64,000 bases of DNA, from assembly GCA_900155495.1 (NCBI GenBank), contig FTLJ01000147.1, positions 62,001-126,000 of the forward strand, written 5' to 3'. Below, piece after piece: positions 33,959 to 44,600 of this stretch. Position 1 is the stretch's first letter; every line of letters starts with the position of its first letter. Position numbers and translations under genes: made by a program. This DNA comes from Porogramme epimiltina. Lineage: Eukaryota; Basidiomycota; Agaricomycetes; Polyporales; Polyporaceae. The notes under the pieces are model-generated. The model was not told the origin of the DNA and made no database searches. It saw only the letters and a list, made by a program, of their open reading frames with translations.

Positions 33959-35286
33959 TTAACCGCAGAGGGTGGGAGCGACAGCGTGCGGGTCATGACA
34001 CACCCAACCAGAGTGGTACTTCTTCGTCCCACACACCCCGCCCACGGCGTCAACGGGGTTGGGGGGCCTGGGGTACATGACGATGTCGTCCTCGTCCTCG
34101 GAAGAGGAGCTCGAGTCGTCCGAGGAGAAGTATCCACCGCTGTGGGTGGAGAAGCGCGGGGTGGGCAGGGATTCCGGGGGAGGGGCCTCGCCGTAGGCCG
34201 CGGGGCTAGGGCGCACGGTCGCCGAGCCAGTGACCACGTCCTCGTCGGTCTCCATCGCGGGCGCCTCGGACCGCCTCCCGAAGGAGTACGCGTAGGGGTT
34301 GATGACCTCGGTGCGCTCCTGCGCGCGGAGCGGGTGGTCGAAGTGCATGCACACCATGGCGGGGTCGCGCGAGTCGTCGAAGAACTTGCGGACCTTCAGG
34401 ATCTCGCGGCGGAGGTCCGCGAGCGAGATGCGCAAGAGCGGGTTGAGCCGGAAGATGCGCTGGAGGATGCTGTCGAGCTCGTCGGAGATGGCGAAGTTGT
34501 TGCGGAGGTAGAAGGGCTCCTCGAGGAACTGGTTGAAGCAGCAGTCGTCGACCGACGCCTTTGCCCAGGGGATGGTGTCGGTGACCATGTTGACTATGAT
34601 GATGCCGATAGACCAGACATCGCCGTACCGCGGGGCATAGGGTCGGAAGGAGGTTAAAAGACCGATGCATTCTGGGAAGTGAGAGTTAGGGTCTGTAACT
34701 CCTGCTACCTCTGAGTTGTAGACATACCGGGGCTCATATAGGCTACAGTCCCACAATTCAACTCGGATGTCATGCGGTGATTGGTTGCTAGACCGAAATC
34801 GCTGAGGTAGATTGCAGAACCATCTTCGTTGGTGAGGATGTTCTCCGGCTTGAGGTCGCGGTGGTAGATGCCCTTGTTGTGGCACGCCAGGACGGCATCG
34901 ATCAACGACACCAGCGCGTTACGTAGTTTCTCTTCGTCGGAAGCGTATACGTTCTTCTCAGAGAGTTGAGAACGGAGGTCGCCTCCTCTGCAGAAGTCGA
35001 GGACGAAGAAGACGTGATCTTTGTCCTCAAAAGCGTCGTGGATGCTGACCACGTTGCGATGCGCCCCAACGGTGCTATGGATTTCGACCTCCTTGTAGAT
35101 GTCCTCTACCGACCGGCGGCTTGCTTTGTGGACAACCTTGATGGCGCGCTCGGTGTCGTCCTTTTCTGCGTCGGTGGCGACGTAAACGATTCCATAGGAA
35201 CCATGGCCTATCCTCCGAATGACGTGAAATCGCCCATCGAGGACGACGTCTGTGAAGTCGGGTATGGTCTGGACGGCCGGCGTCAT
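33959..35286 (-). CDS. Serine/threonine protein kinase, Ran1/Ksp1-like
   Basis: Two minus-strand exons, 35286-34728 and 34671-33959; 423 aa. Complete kinase domain: GHGSYG loop (27-32), Lys50 in AIKVV, HRDLKPEN with Asp144, DFGLA with Asp163, activation segment ending AYMSPECIG, then DVWSIGIIIVNMVTDTIPW. A C-terminal tail of about 120 residues is Ser/Asp/Glu-rich (a DDSSSSSEDEDD tract), a likely phosphorylation region. The layout, a small domain with ECIGL after the activation loop and NQFLEEPFYL in the C-lobe, recalls fungal Ran1/Pat1 and Ksp1-like nutrient-response kinases. I chose the ATG at 35286 because an upstream in-frame ATG at 35373 lies only about 20 bp from the TATA box. Subfamily is tentative; kinase identity is certain. 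Confidence 0.9.
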
Positions 35287-35390
35287 GGTGGATGCGGAGA
35301 AGGGAGAGTCGCAGGAAAGAAATGAGGGGAGGAGAGAAGTTGCGTTCGCCGGGAACGGGTAAGGTGGGGGCAAGGAGCGTTTGGGAGGTC

Positions 35391-35398
35391 ATTTTATA
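35391..35398 (-). promoter_or_regulatory. TATA box of the kinase gene
   Basis: TATAAAAT on the minus strand, 105 bp before the preferred ATG at 35286. This spacing supports that start over the upstream in-frame ATG at 35373. Confidence 0.5.
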
Positions 35399-35505
35399 CA
35401 TCTCAGAGAGAGGGTCTACATCACGCACAACGTGAGGCCCCCTAAGGGTAGGGGGGTGCATAGGTTCGTCGGACATCCGACGTTAAGGGATGCTGGTCGG
35501 CTTGA

Positions 35506-35548
35506 CCATAGACATGCTGAACTCGCAACGAGCTTAACATGTCTATGG
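35506..35548. repeat. Inverted repeat, 11-bp perfect arms
   Basis: CCATAGACATG at 35506-35516 is repeated in inverse orientation at 35538-35548 with a 21-nt spacer, able to form a hairpin. A second small palindrome (7-bp arms CGTCGGA, 2-nt spacer) lies just before it at 35467-35482. No transposase, so this could be a protein-binding site or a remnant of a small mobile element. Confidence 0.5.
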
Positions 35549-37836
35549 CGAAGGTCCTCTATTGGGCGCCGTATTCCTCCAAGGAACGTGTGTCCAAACT
35601 CGCCAAATATTGTGCATGAATAGCACAGCGTAGTCTTTTGCCGTTTCGTTTGAAAGCGCATTCTGATACATAGTTCAGATTTGGAGGTTGTGGCGGTGCA
35701 TGAGGGGTCATACTCAGTAGTTGGACGTTTTCCCAATGGTCCTCTAGGATGCTACTGGCTGGGAGGTCGTGTCCATTTCCACTAAAGGGGTGTGTCCTCG
35801 ATGCGGTGTCAGAAGGCTTAGAATAAGGAGTGGAAAAGGGCGAAAAACCGGCGACCTTCGAGCCCGACCTATCAAGAGCACTCCCACCCACCCCGGCGGA
35901 TGACCGGCGCAACTCGCCTGAACCGCTTGACATCCGCCGATGGGACTTGAGCGAATGCTGCGGCTTTATCATCTATGTGACCCCCTATGTATCCGGAGAG
36001 GCACTAGGTGCAGGGCCTCCCCCTTATTGCACTAATGGATCGCTGCACTACGACAATCATGTGGGAGTGGTGCGTCTAGGTAAAGTATTGCGGTCAGATC
36101 CACTCCCGAGGGAGCAGATATCTCTCCATAACATCCATTTAGAACTCACGCGCACAATGTTGTAGACAACCGTGTCGCGCGTTTTCCACTGCGCAACGGC
36201 TCTATGCTGTTTTCGAGGGGTAGGATTCCCTGGACCTCGACTTTATGTACTACGCGCTGCTAGCCCGAGAAGTCGGCTTCCCGTGAGAGTCGGATTGTGG
36301 CACGGTCTTGGCAGTGGTCGGGGTATGAGAAAGATCACCAAAGCACCGAGCTTTGACGCTTAGAATACACCGGATTCGAGCAGTCAGGTCCGGGTGTTCA
36401 TGAATAGGCGTTGCTGTGTTACTCACCTCGTCCGAGCCTTGCTTGGCGTAGTCCCACTTGTGGGACCTCCGGTGTCCAAGCACACATTTATTCACGCACA
36501 GAGGACATAAGAAGCAACGCTGCACACCCGAATGCGCTCAATCATGCGCGCAGCAGAACTAGTCGCGACGTGAGCACGCGTTACCGGACACCTATCGCGG
36601 CAGCGCTGGCAAAAAGAACTCACCCAGCCTTCCCAAGTCGCCAAGTCGTTCTCCCAGGGATGTGTTCTGCCACTGCGATCTTCCCCCCTCCCGAGTGCGC
36701 AGTGCCTGGATAATCCGCGGCCCCGTCGTTCGCGCAGAGCGGTCCCCTTCGGGCGATCTCGGGAGGCCCGAGGCACCGCGCACATTCTGGGCTGCCTTCT
36801 GGGCGAGTGCGAGTGCGAGCCATCGTGCCACCGGCCCACCGCCGTTGGAACTTGGTCAGCCAGGGCCCGTGCCTCGACCCGACGACGAGCGGCCGGCGTT
36901 CTCGCGCGCGCGGGGGCGGACGTGCGTTAGATGGCGTTAATGCGTAAATACGACGCGCACTTGGGCGCGCCGACCGGCCGCGGGCGTGCGTCGCACCGAG
37001 GACGACGCGACGACGCTGATCGACGGGCCGCGCGATGCCAAGCACGCGGCGCACGAGGAACCTGGCATCGGGAGCGGGAAGCGGGCGGTCAGCGCTGGGG
37101 GCTGCGGCCCGCGCGGGGTGGAGAAGGGCTGAAGCGGGACTCACGGGACGGGTGCATTGGGCTGGCGTAGCGTAGGCGTGCGACTGGGCTGCGCTGGACG
37201 CGTTCGGGAAGCTATGGGAGCTATGAACCTGTGCGCGCGACGTGAGCCCGGTTGGAAGGGGGCGAGACGAGAACCGCGCCCATCGTGACAGAGTCATGGA
37301 GCGGGCGGCCGCTGTCGACGGGTGGTTCGTCGGCATCTGGATGGTGCGAGGATGTCGAGACGCAGGGTCTGCGCTGGGGAGGCGCGCGCCCGGAGGGTCA
37401 GAGATGCGTGTCCACAGTGTGCTCTGACACACGCTGTACTAATAGGTGATACGTCGTGCGCGATGGTGGGGCGGTGGGTGGGATATTATCAGCGGAAAAG
37501 GGGGTTATCTGATCTTGCACGGACGCACGCAATGCGGGGGAAGAGAGGGGAAGCTGTCCATTATGCACATCATAGGCAACATCGCGGTGTCGAGGCGGGC
37601 ATTCCGCGAGGCGATTTGTAGTGAGAAGGGGCACGCGGGGGAGAAGAAGACGGAATTGCCTCGAACATATGGATGCGATGTCTCGGTCAGGAGGACGAGG
37701 CGGGGAGGAAGGGGCGTCCGTTTGTCTGGTGACTCGCGAGAGGCCTTGTTGCCAGATCGGGACTGGGTGGGCTCATCCGCCTGCAGCACCCGACGCCCTG
37801 CCCGTGCTTATCACGGCCCTTCACACGTCCTCCCTC

Positions 37837-37843
37837 TATATAA
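37837..37843 (+). promoter_or_regulatory. TATA box, probably of the Yippee gene
   Basis: TATATAA followed by a roughly 300-nt CT-rich stretch leading to the Yippee ATG at 38149. The spacing implies a long pyrimidine-rich 5' leader. Confidence 0.45.
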
Positions 37844-38148
37844 CCCTCTCCCCGCCACAGCCCTCTCTCTCCTCGTTTCACCCCTCACAACCCCTTGCGA
37901 GCCCCTGCCGTGCCTGGCACATTCCCCACAGGCCTCTCCTCGTCCCCGAGCGACCCGAGTTCCCCGCTCGCCCATCTCTGTACGTCCGTCTCCGTGCGCC
38001 GCACTCTCCTCTCTGCAGGACCGTCGCCGCTCGTGTGCATACTTTCGATCACCCGTGTCCAATCGTCCGCCCGCTGGGTTCCCCGCCCAATCGCACCGTC
38101 TAATCCTCACAGTCGCCGCAATCCGCATCTCCCCGACATACAGCCAAG

Positions 38149-38804
38149 ATGGGAATGAGCTACCGCCGCTACCTTTCTGGGGCCCGCATTTACGGCTGCT
38201 CGACCTGCAAGACGCATCTCGCCACTATCCACTCGATGATTTCCCGAGTACGTCCCTTTATTCTCCCGTATCCGTATCACACCGCTCCCCCTCCTTTCTC
38301 TCGCGGGACGCTCATGTGCACGCCACAATCCACAGGCCTTCAATGGTCAGCATGGAAGGGCGTACCTATTCGACGGAGTGTGAGTTTTTCATTCGTCACC
38401 CCAGCTTCTCTATGAGCTCATCACCTCTTGATCTCCTGCTTGCATCTCCTGCCCTCAACCCGTGCCTGCTTTCACGGCGGCTCTCGGATGCACTATTTAT
38501 GGTTACGTCTCTCGAACCGCTGCCGCGCTGTTCTCGGGCCTACCACGCCACGCGCGCAGTGTGAACGTGGTCGAGGGTGATCCAAATGATAGGCAGATGA
38601 CTACCGGGAACCACACCGTGCGGGACATTTACTGCTGCAAGTGCGGCACCACGCTCGGATGGAAATATGTAAGCGATCCGATGCCTGGTTGCGGAGCGCG
38701 CTGACGGCGTTGTCATTTATTAGGACTACGCATACGAACCCTCTCAGAAATACAAGGAGGGCAAATTCATCCTTGAGCGCAACTTGCTTGTGGACGTCCA
38801 GTGA
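38149..38804 (+). CDS. Yippee-family zinc-binding protein
   Basis: Four exons: 38149-38247, 38336-38379, 38560-38668, 38724-38804; 110 aa, the usual Yippee size. The second intron is long for this region (180 nt). Signature blocks: [11 protein letters not shown] (first CxxC), [46 protein letters not shown] (second CxxC), and the ending [15 protein letters not shown]. The two CxxC pairs bind one zinc ion in a beta-tent fold. In fungi the family member Moh1 is linked to stationary-phase survival and acts with the GID ubiquitin ligase; the role here is inferred. Identity is certain from the sequence. Confidence 0.95.
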
Positions 38805-41303
38805 TGGGCGCGCGGCGGCCAGTGCCGCTCATGCCTGCGTTCTCGTCCGGCGCGGGCGAGGTGGACACAAGCAATCTGCAACTTCCACGTCCTCCCTCGC
38901 CCCGTCCCTGAGACGCACGCCCATAACCCATGGTTGTCGGTCGTCGGTCAACGCGAACCCGGTCCTACGTCCTCCCTCTCACCCTCCCTCTTATACCCCA
39001 CCAACCTCACCCCACACCATCGTAACCGCCCTCGCCAGTGCACTGAAACATAACAGTGCCACGACGAACCGCCGTTGACGCGCGTCACACGCGCTATCCC
39101 ATACCCACGTTGGGCTCATTGCACGTCTACACAGCCCAGGCGGCGCCACTGCTGCGGCGCACGCACGACGCTGTAATGGCCATCTACGCGGATGAATAGA
39201 CGGGGACAGTAAGGCTGCTATTTGAGCAACCGTCCCCGAGGTGTAGATTGTCCGCACGCCTAGCGGCGTGACGCCTATCCTCTACCACTAATCTTTTTCG
39301 TTGGTTCTTGGAACGCGTACTTACGGTAGCGTTCTTTCGACCCTAGAATCCCTCCTCCTGTTCCTCCTCCCCCTTCTCCTTCCAGACTGAACTCTCGCAC
39401 GCCTAGCATACTCTGTAGTTAGGCTCGAGTACCTCTTGGCACACAGTGCACGCAGCTGTAGATAGTGTAGGTTTTTGGAGACCACGACGTAGTGAAGATG
39501 TATTTAGCGACGATGGCAGTGTAAACCGCGACGTATGTACAATGTAGCTAGCACGTCGACACGATCTGAATCGACTAGCCATATTATCCTTCTGGGCCCG
39601 TCACGGCGCGCACTAGCGCGATCTGCATCGGTGGAGAGTGACCAGGGTCAGGGTGCAGGCCTATATGAAGGGGCTGTGGGGATCAAAGAAGTCGCCGAGA
39701 GGCAGAACCCAAAGTCGGAATAGGCAGGAGGCGGCCTTGGTGGTGGAGCCAGCCAGGCGAGCGTCTTCCGGGCACGCTCTGCGCGCATTTGGCCCGGGCT
39801 GAGGCCGCCCCAAGCGGTTTGGACACACGCCGCCGAGAGGAGCAGGGGGCGAGAAGACGGGCTGGTTGCACCGGGAGGAGGGCGAGGTTGCGGGACTGCG
39901 AGGGTCGGCGGCGCGCGTGGTGATGATCATGACCTGCGAAGGGACCTGCGGCAGATCGAGAACGCGTTTATTCTCGCGGAATGTATGAACGCTGAGCGGC
40001 GTGCGCGCGCGCGCAGAGACAGGTGCTTGATGTTCGCAGACCGCAGGGAGCGACGCAAGTGAGGCCAGACGAGGCCTTCGCAGAACGTCAGAACGTAGGA
40101 AGGGGTTCGCGTTGCCAGCTGACATTGACAGCGTTGAGAGCCACCTGCGCGAGGGGCTGTTTATCGCGGCCGAAGGCCGAACGGCCGAGCGGAAAAGGCA
40201 GCGAGAGGGCTACGCGCCGCAGATGCCGAGAGGGACGTTATCGTGCAGTGTCCGAAGGGACGCCGCGGCGGGAGAGTTTGGGCTTTTGGAGGGCGTATAA
40301 AGGGAAGGGCGGGCGCCCCCGGGCGGGGGCTCTCGCGCAGGTCGTTCCTCGGAAGCAGCGAGAACTTGTGGGGTTGAGGCGCGAGGGCCGCGGAATGAAA
40401 ACGGGCCCGTCGGCGAGTGGGTGGGTTTGTGCCATGAGCGTGTGTATGGAGCACGGCGGTGTCGCGCCGTCAGCTTCATCTCGCGCGGCTGGAGCCGGGG
40501 TCTGGCCGTTGCCAGACGGGGCGACGGGCACTACATATACTCTCATGCTCTGTGGGGACGCCGAGGGGCGGAGGGTGTTTGTCGAACATTTGTAGTGGAG
40601 GGGCGGTCGGTGGCGTCGGAGAGGCCGAAGGGGCGTTGTTGCGGCGGGAGGGGGCGAGCCGTTCGGAAGGATCGGGCGAAGGGACGGGCTCGGCAGCGGT
40701 GTGCCGCGGTGCGACGCGGGCGCGCGCTGCGACCGCAACGCGCTGCCGTTGGGACCGTTGGGGCAGCCAGAGCCAGCCAACGAGGACGCCCGCGCACCCA
40801 TCAACGTGTGATGACACATCCCGCGTCCTTCGGCGTAAGGCCTATACTTATGTATTCCCCAGAGCACGCCGCGCACGCCCCAGCGCACGGAGCGGCGCGG
40901 TGGGTGCGCTATCTGTGCTCGGGCGGCCGGGAGGGGCGATTGAGGGAGGCGGGGTGGTGACGTCGGCGGGAGGCGCTGGAACGGCTTTGACGAGCGTTGG
41001 GGAGCGGAGGCGCGCAGCGATGGCGCGCCTCTCGGGACGCGTCGCGAGAAGCCGGGTCTCCGGAATAGGAAAGGGTGTTATTGGCACTGCAAACCGTTGG
41101 GGATCCCTGTCCAGCACCTCCTCGCCTGCGTTCCCGTTATAAGTATACCCCGCACGCCCCCCGCTCTTTACTTGCCCCCCACTCTCCTCCCCCACATCTC
41201 CTTCCTCGCCCCAGGCACCGGCCTCAGAGCACTTCTCGCATTCGCGACCACACCTTCTCGCAACCGAGCCCTCGCCTCTCTTCTCCCCGAGACCCAGACC
41301 ACA
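38805..41303. other. Gene-free stretch between Yippee and a small unknown gene
   Basis: 2.5 kb. CT-rich near 38880-39010, mixed to 39700, then very GC-rich. A well-formed plus-strand TATA box (GTATAAAG, around 40295-40302) has no gene I can assign within the next kilobase. A second TATA-like TTATAAG at about 41138 probably belongs to the small gene at 41304. Long open frames on both strands at 40240-41140 have biased Arg/Ala/Gly composition and no domain. Confidence 0.4.
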
Positions 41304-41666
41304 ATGAGTAAGTGTCCGCCATGCGCATATAAAGCACCTCCCCGACGTGGTTCCCGCAATCCGTATTCACCCCTCCGCGCCCTCCCTCCAGACGTCATGG
41401 CTGCCGTTGCTGCGCCCTCGCCCTTCAACCCCTCCGTGTCGCGCCCCCGCGTCTCGTCACCCCTCGCCGCCGCCGTGCAGCCCCGTCCGCAGGCCGCCCG
41501 CACGCACTCCTTCCCCACGTCCCGCCCGCTCCGCCCCTTCCCCTCCATCGCGCTCAGCACAAAGACCCCCGCGCGCAAGCCCGTCAAAATCATTGAGCCC
41601 CCCGCTAACTTCAAGAGCGCGTTCGTCCTCAACCTCACCCAGGCCGAGCTCAGCCGGCAAGAGTGA
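41304..41666 (+). CDS. Small basic protein of unknown function
   Basis: Two exons, 41304-41307 and 41392-41666 (92 aa), or a single exon from the ATG at 41397 (89 aa). The intron GTAAGT...CCAG is well formed, and the first ATG follows a CT-rich leader and a TATA-like element at 41138. The product is Pro/Ser/Arg-rich (MAAVAAPSPFNPSVSRPRVSS), with a more structured end: KKIIEPP-like KIIEPPANFKSAFVLNL then TQAELSRQE. No known domain. The C-terminal block looks like a short conserved peptide of basidiomycete hypothetical proteins, but that is an impression. Weak call. Confidence 0.5.
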   Translation: MSKCPPCAYKAPPRRGSRNPYSPLRALPPDVMAAVAAPSPFNPSVSRPRVSSPLAAAVQPRPQAARTHSFPTSRPLRPFPSIALSTKTPARKPVKIIEPPANFKSAFVLNLTQAELSRQE

Positions 41667-44600
41667 ACGCGTCTGCGTCCGCGCTTGTCCTCGCGCCCCT
41701 CGTCCGTCTTTTCCCTCACCATCACGTCTGGAGCTCTTTTTTCGGTCTCTCGGGATGTATAGAGGTGCGTCCGCTCCGCTCCGATAGGCCCTGGCCGCGG
41801 CGGGAGGCTGACAACGCCCGCTTCCCGCCTGCAGTCCTGTAGTAATGTCCCTCTCGTCATGACCTGTCATCATACCCCCCCGGGCCTCGTGTGCCTTGTG
41901 CATTATCCTCCCTCTCGCCGGTCGCCGTGGTTCGTCCCCACCACCCCCAAACCAAACCAATCCAAACACGAACTTGTAGAATAGAAAGTAGCGTTTTATG
42001 ACGTGTTTATTACTCGAAGTTGTGCATGTACATACGCTTCCCCATCTTTCACCTCGCCCCCTGCCCCCGTATCGCCGCCTACCCTCTGCCCTCATAGATA
42101 ACGCGCAGATCCCACGTCGTGTTGCTGGCATTGTTGGGGATGCTCGGCGTCGCTGCGGGGGGGATTCATTTTTACTTATCAGCTCAGCTGTACGACACCC
42201 CTCCCCCCCTTTTAGGCCTTTTACATTCCTTTAGCGTCTTTTGCGCCTTGACGTCGTACGTACGCGGAACCGCATAGGTTGTTGTATCCCAAGTATGCAG
42301 GTTCGCATCCCCAGTTTCTTGTGCGTGTGTGTGCTCGCGCGTGTGGTAGGCTCGGAGTGACCTCGTTCGGCTCGCTATCCATACCCGTTGCGGTATGAAG
42401 TCTCCGTACAAGATGAGCACAGTGGAGCTGCCCGGCTGCGAAGCGGGCGGAGGGGTGCTTCTGGAAGCATCGTCGCCCGTCGGGAGTCGGGAGTCTCGTG
42501 GCCTCTCGGGGCGGCATGCGTGCGGTGGGTTTGAATGTTCACCAGAAAAGAAAGAACCAAAATTTTGTTCGTGCATTGTAAGCAGCGTAGCTATTACAGG
42601 GGGCGCGTGCGCATGGTGCAGCCTATACATAGGGCGGGCCGCCTTTGGGTCGCCCAAACAGGGGCACAAGCTGGGCTCTTTTCTTCCGGGCGGGCGTGCT
42701 TATGCCCGGGGGGACGCCGCGCTATAATTTCTAGGGTGCCGGCGAACACTGGGGTAGCCAATACCAGTCGTCGATGACCGCCATTAACGTTTTCGCGATA
42801 CGGTCGGCGTGCGGCCGACCTGCTGAGCACGGACGGCGTCGAGGTTTGAACTGCGAGTGGGAAGAAAAAAGGATAGGCTGCTGTATTCGTCCACGCTAAC
42901 ACAGCTGGGGCGCGCGGCGGGCGCTGCGCTGTACGGCGCACTTGCGACGCGGCGTGTTGAGGGCCTGTGTTTGGACTGTGCGCGTTTGTGGGGTCGGTGG
43001 GGAGTGAGGAGCTCTCTGCCAATCAGATATGATCGTGATCATTGAGGGTTGTGTGTGGTGGACCCCAAGGGGAGTTGCCAGTGGAGCATGAGGAACAAGG
43101 GCGAGAGAGAGAGAAATAGAACCGGGGTGTATCGGACATGGGGCCTTAGAGTGAAAACCGGCCTCGGGATTGGGGCGCGCGTCAGCAGAGGTCGCGTAAG
43201 CGTGCAGGCCAAGGGCAAGATCGACGCCGAGCCGCTAGAATAAGTGCGCCCCAAGTTAGTTGCTTACCCTTTGCGTGCGCGGTATCGACGCGGGCGTGCA
43301 TGCTTACGCACGCGCCGCGCCAGGCGCGAGAGCCTCCCGCGGGCGCAGGGTTCCAAGCCGTATCTCGACCGAGGGCGTTGCTTGGAACCGGCGGCACCCC
43401 CGTCTGGTCGCGGGCAGGAAGAATCTGGATGGAACGCGGCGCCGCGCGGCCGGGGATGGGTTTATTGAGCTTCTGCGCGTTCAACTTGGATATTGGTGCG
43501 CCCGGAGGAAGTGCTGCAGGCATCTGCAGCAAGGCACATGAGCAGGACAGATGTGATGGGCGGGGGGCGACCGTGTGCGTACTCGTATATGTATATGGTT
43601 CCTAGGAGCAGGGCGTCTGAGCTTGCGCGCCACCGAACCTTGCACTTGCGAGTGGCGTCCTTGCCTTTGTGCCTTCCTAGTGTAGACGGGAAGTGGAAGT
43701 AATGGGAGTGGGAGTGGGGATGGCCGCTGGACTGGAAGGTTGGATGTCGGGGTGCGATCGCGGAGGTATCACGAGGGGAAGGCTAATGGCGCCGAGGCCG
43801 GTGGCCACTGGCCGTCGTGCGCGGCCTTCATGGATGAAGGAAACGATCGCTGGGCCGACGGGACTCTATGGGGAGGCGCTATTACGCTCGGCGATCCCAC
43901 AGCCGGTCTAGAGGTGAATGGTGCGTGGGCGCGCAACAGACCACAGCAGGGAAGAGAACTCGAACGCTGACCGCAGCGGGCGCGCGCTTGCACCACTCTA
44001 TGCGTGGTTATGGCAAGAGGGTTGGCCTTCGTGATGTCATGTTCGCTCTTGACGGACATCCGACGGGTGGAAGAAGGTGGGTTGCGTCAGTGAATGTGGT
44101 CAAGGGTGTGTGCATTACACCCGCATAACGGAGGGACCGCATCATCATTGAGAAGAGAACTGCAAAGAAGCGTCAGCGACACAGTGGGTATGGGTCAGCG
44201 GTCGGGGAGCGGCCGTGGCAGTAGCGTCGGACGGAGGGCGGCCATGAATGCACCCGACGCCGCCGCCGGGCGCAGCTCGTGCACAGTGCACTAGGTGCGC
44301 GCTGCGGGGCTCGGCCGGAGGGGGCTGGTAGCCTGCCCAATGTGGACGGCGGGGCGGGCGAAAGCTTAACTTTGCCAGTGTCCCCGAGCGTCGCCAGCCC
44401 CGAGCCTGAATTGTGCGGAAGCAGTATAGCGCGTACCCGTTGTGCAGCCACCTACTGCGCGAGTCAGGCACCGTGAGTTCGATCCCCGGACCCCAGTCGC
44501 GCGGCCGACATGTCGCAAGAGCGTCGTCAGAGCGAGCTCGTCAGCGAGCGGTCTGGGGCGTGCGTGCCGTCATTCTGTGGCACGTCGACAGACTCACGCG

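Larger units (their letters stand above)
35399..38148. other. Long gene-free stretch upstream of the Yippee gene
   Basis: 2.75 kb. From 36600 to 37450 the DNA is extremely GC- and CpG-rich and gives long chance open frames on both strands (up to 270 codons on the minus strand), none with a domain or intron signals. Two perfect inverted repeats lie near 35467-35548. The segment 37780-38148 is strongly CT-rich and is the promoter and leader of the Yippee gene. Confidence 0.45.

Noticed and set aside
36620..37432. Minus-strand open frame of 270 codons
   Set aside because: Lies in extremely GC-rich DNA where stop codons are rare; Arg/Ala/Pro-biased product, no domain, no introns, and equally long frames on the other strand.
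40238..41142. Overlapping long frames on both strands (179-227 codons)
   Set aside because: Same compositional effect; products are Arg/Gly/Ala-rich and unlike known proteins.
44410..44490. Possible tRNA, because of the words GAGTTCGATCCCCGG and an upstream GCGCG run
   Set aside because: The T-arm stem does not pair and no matching acceptor stem or anticodon arm can be drawn.
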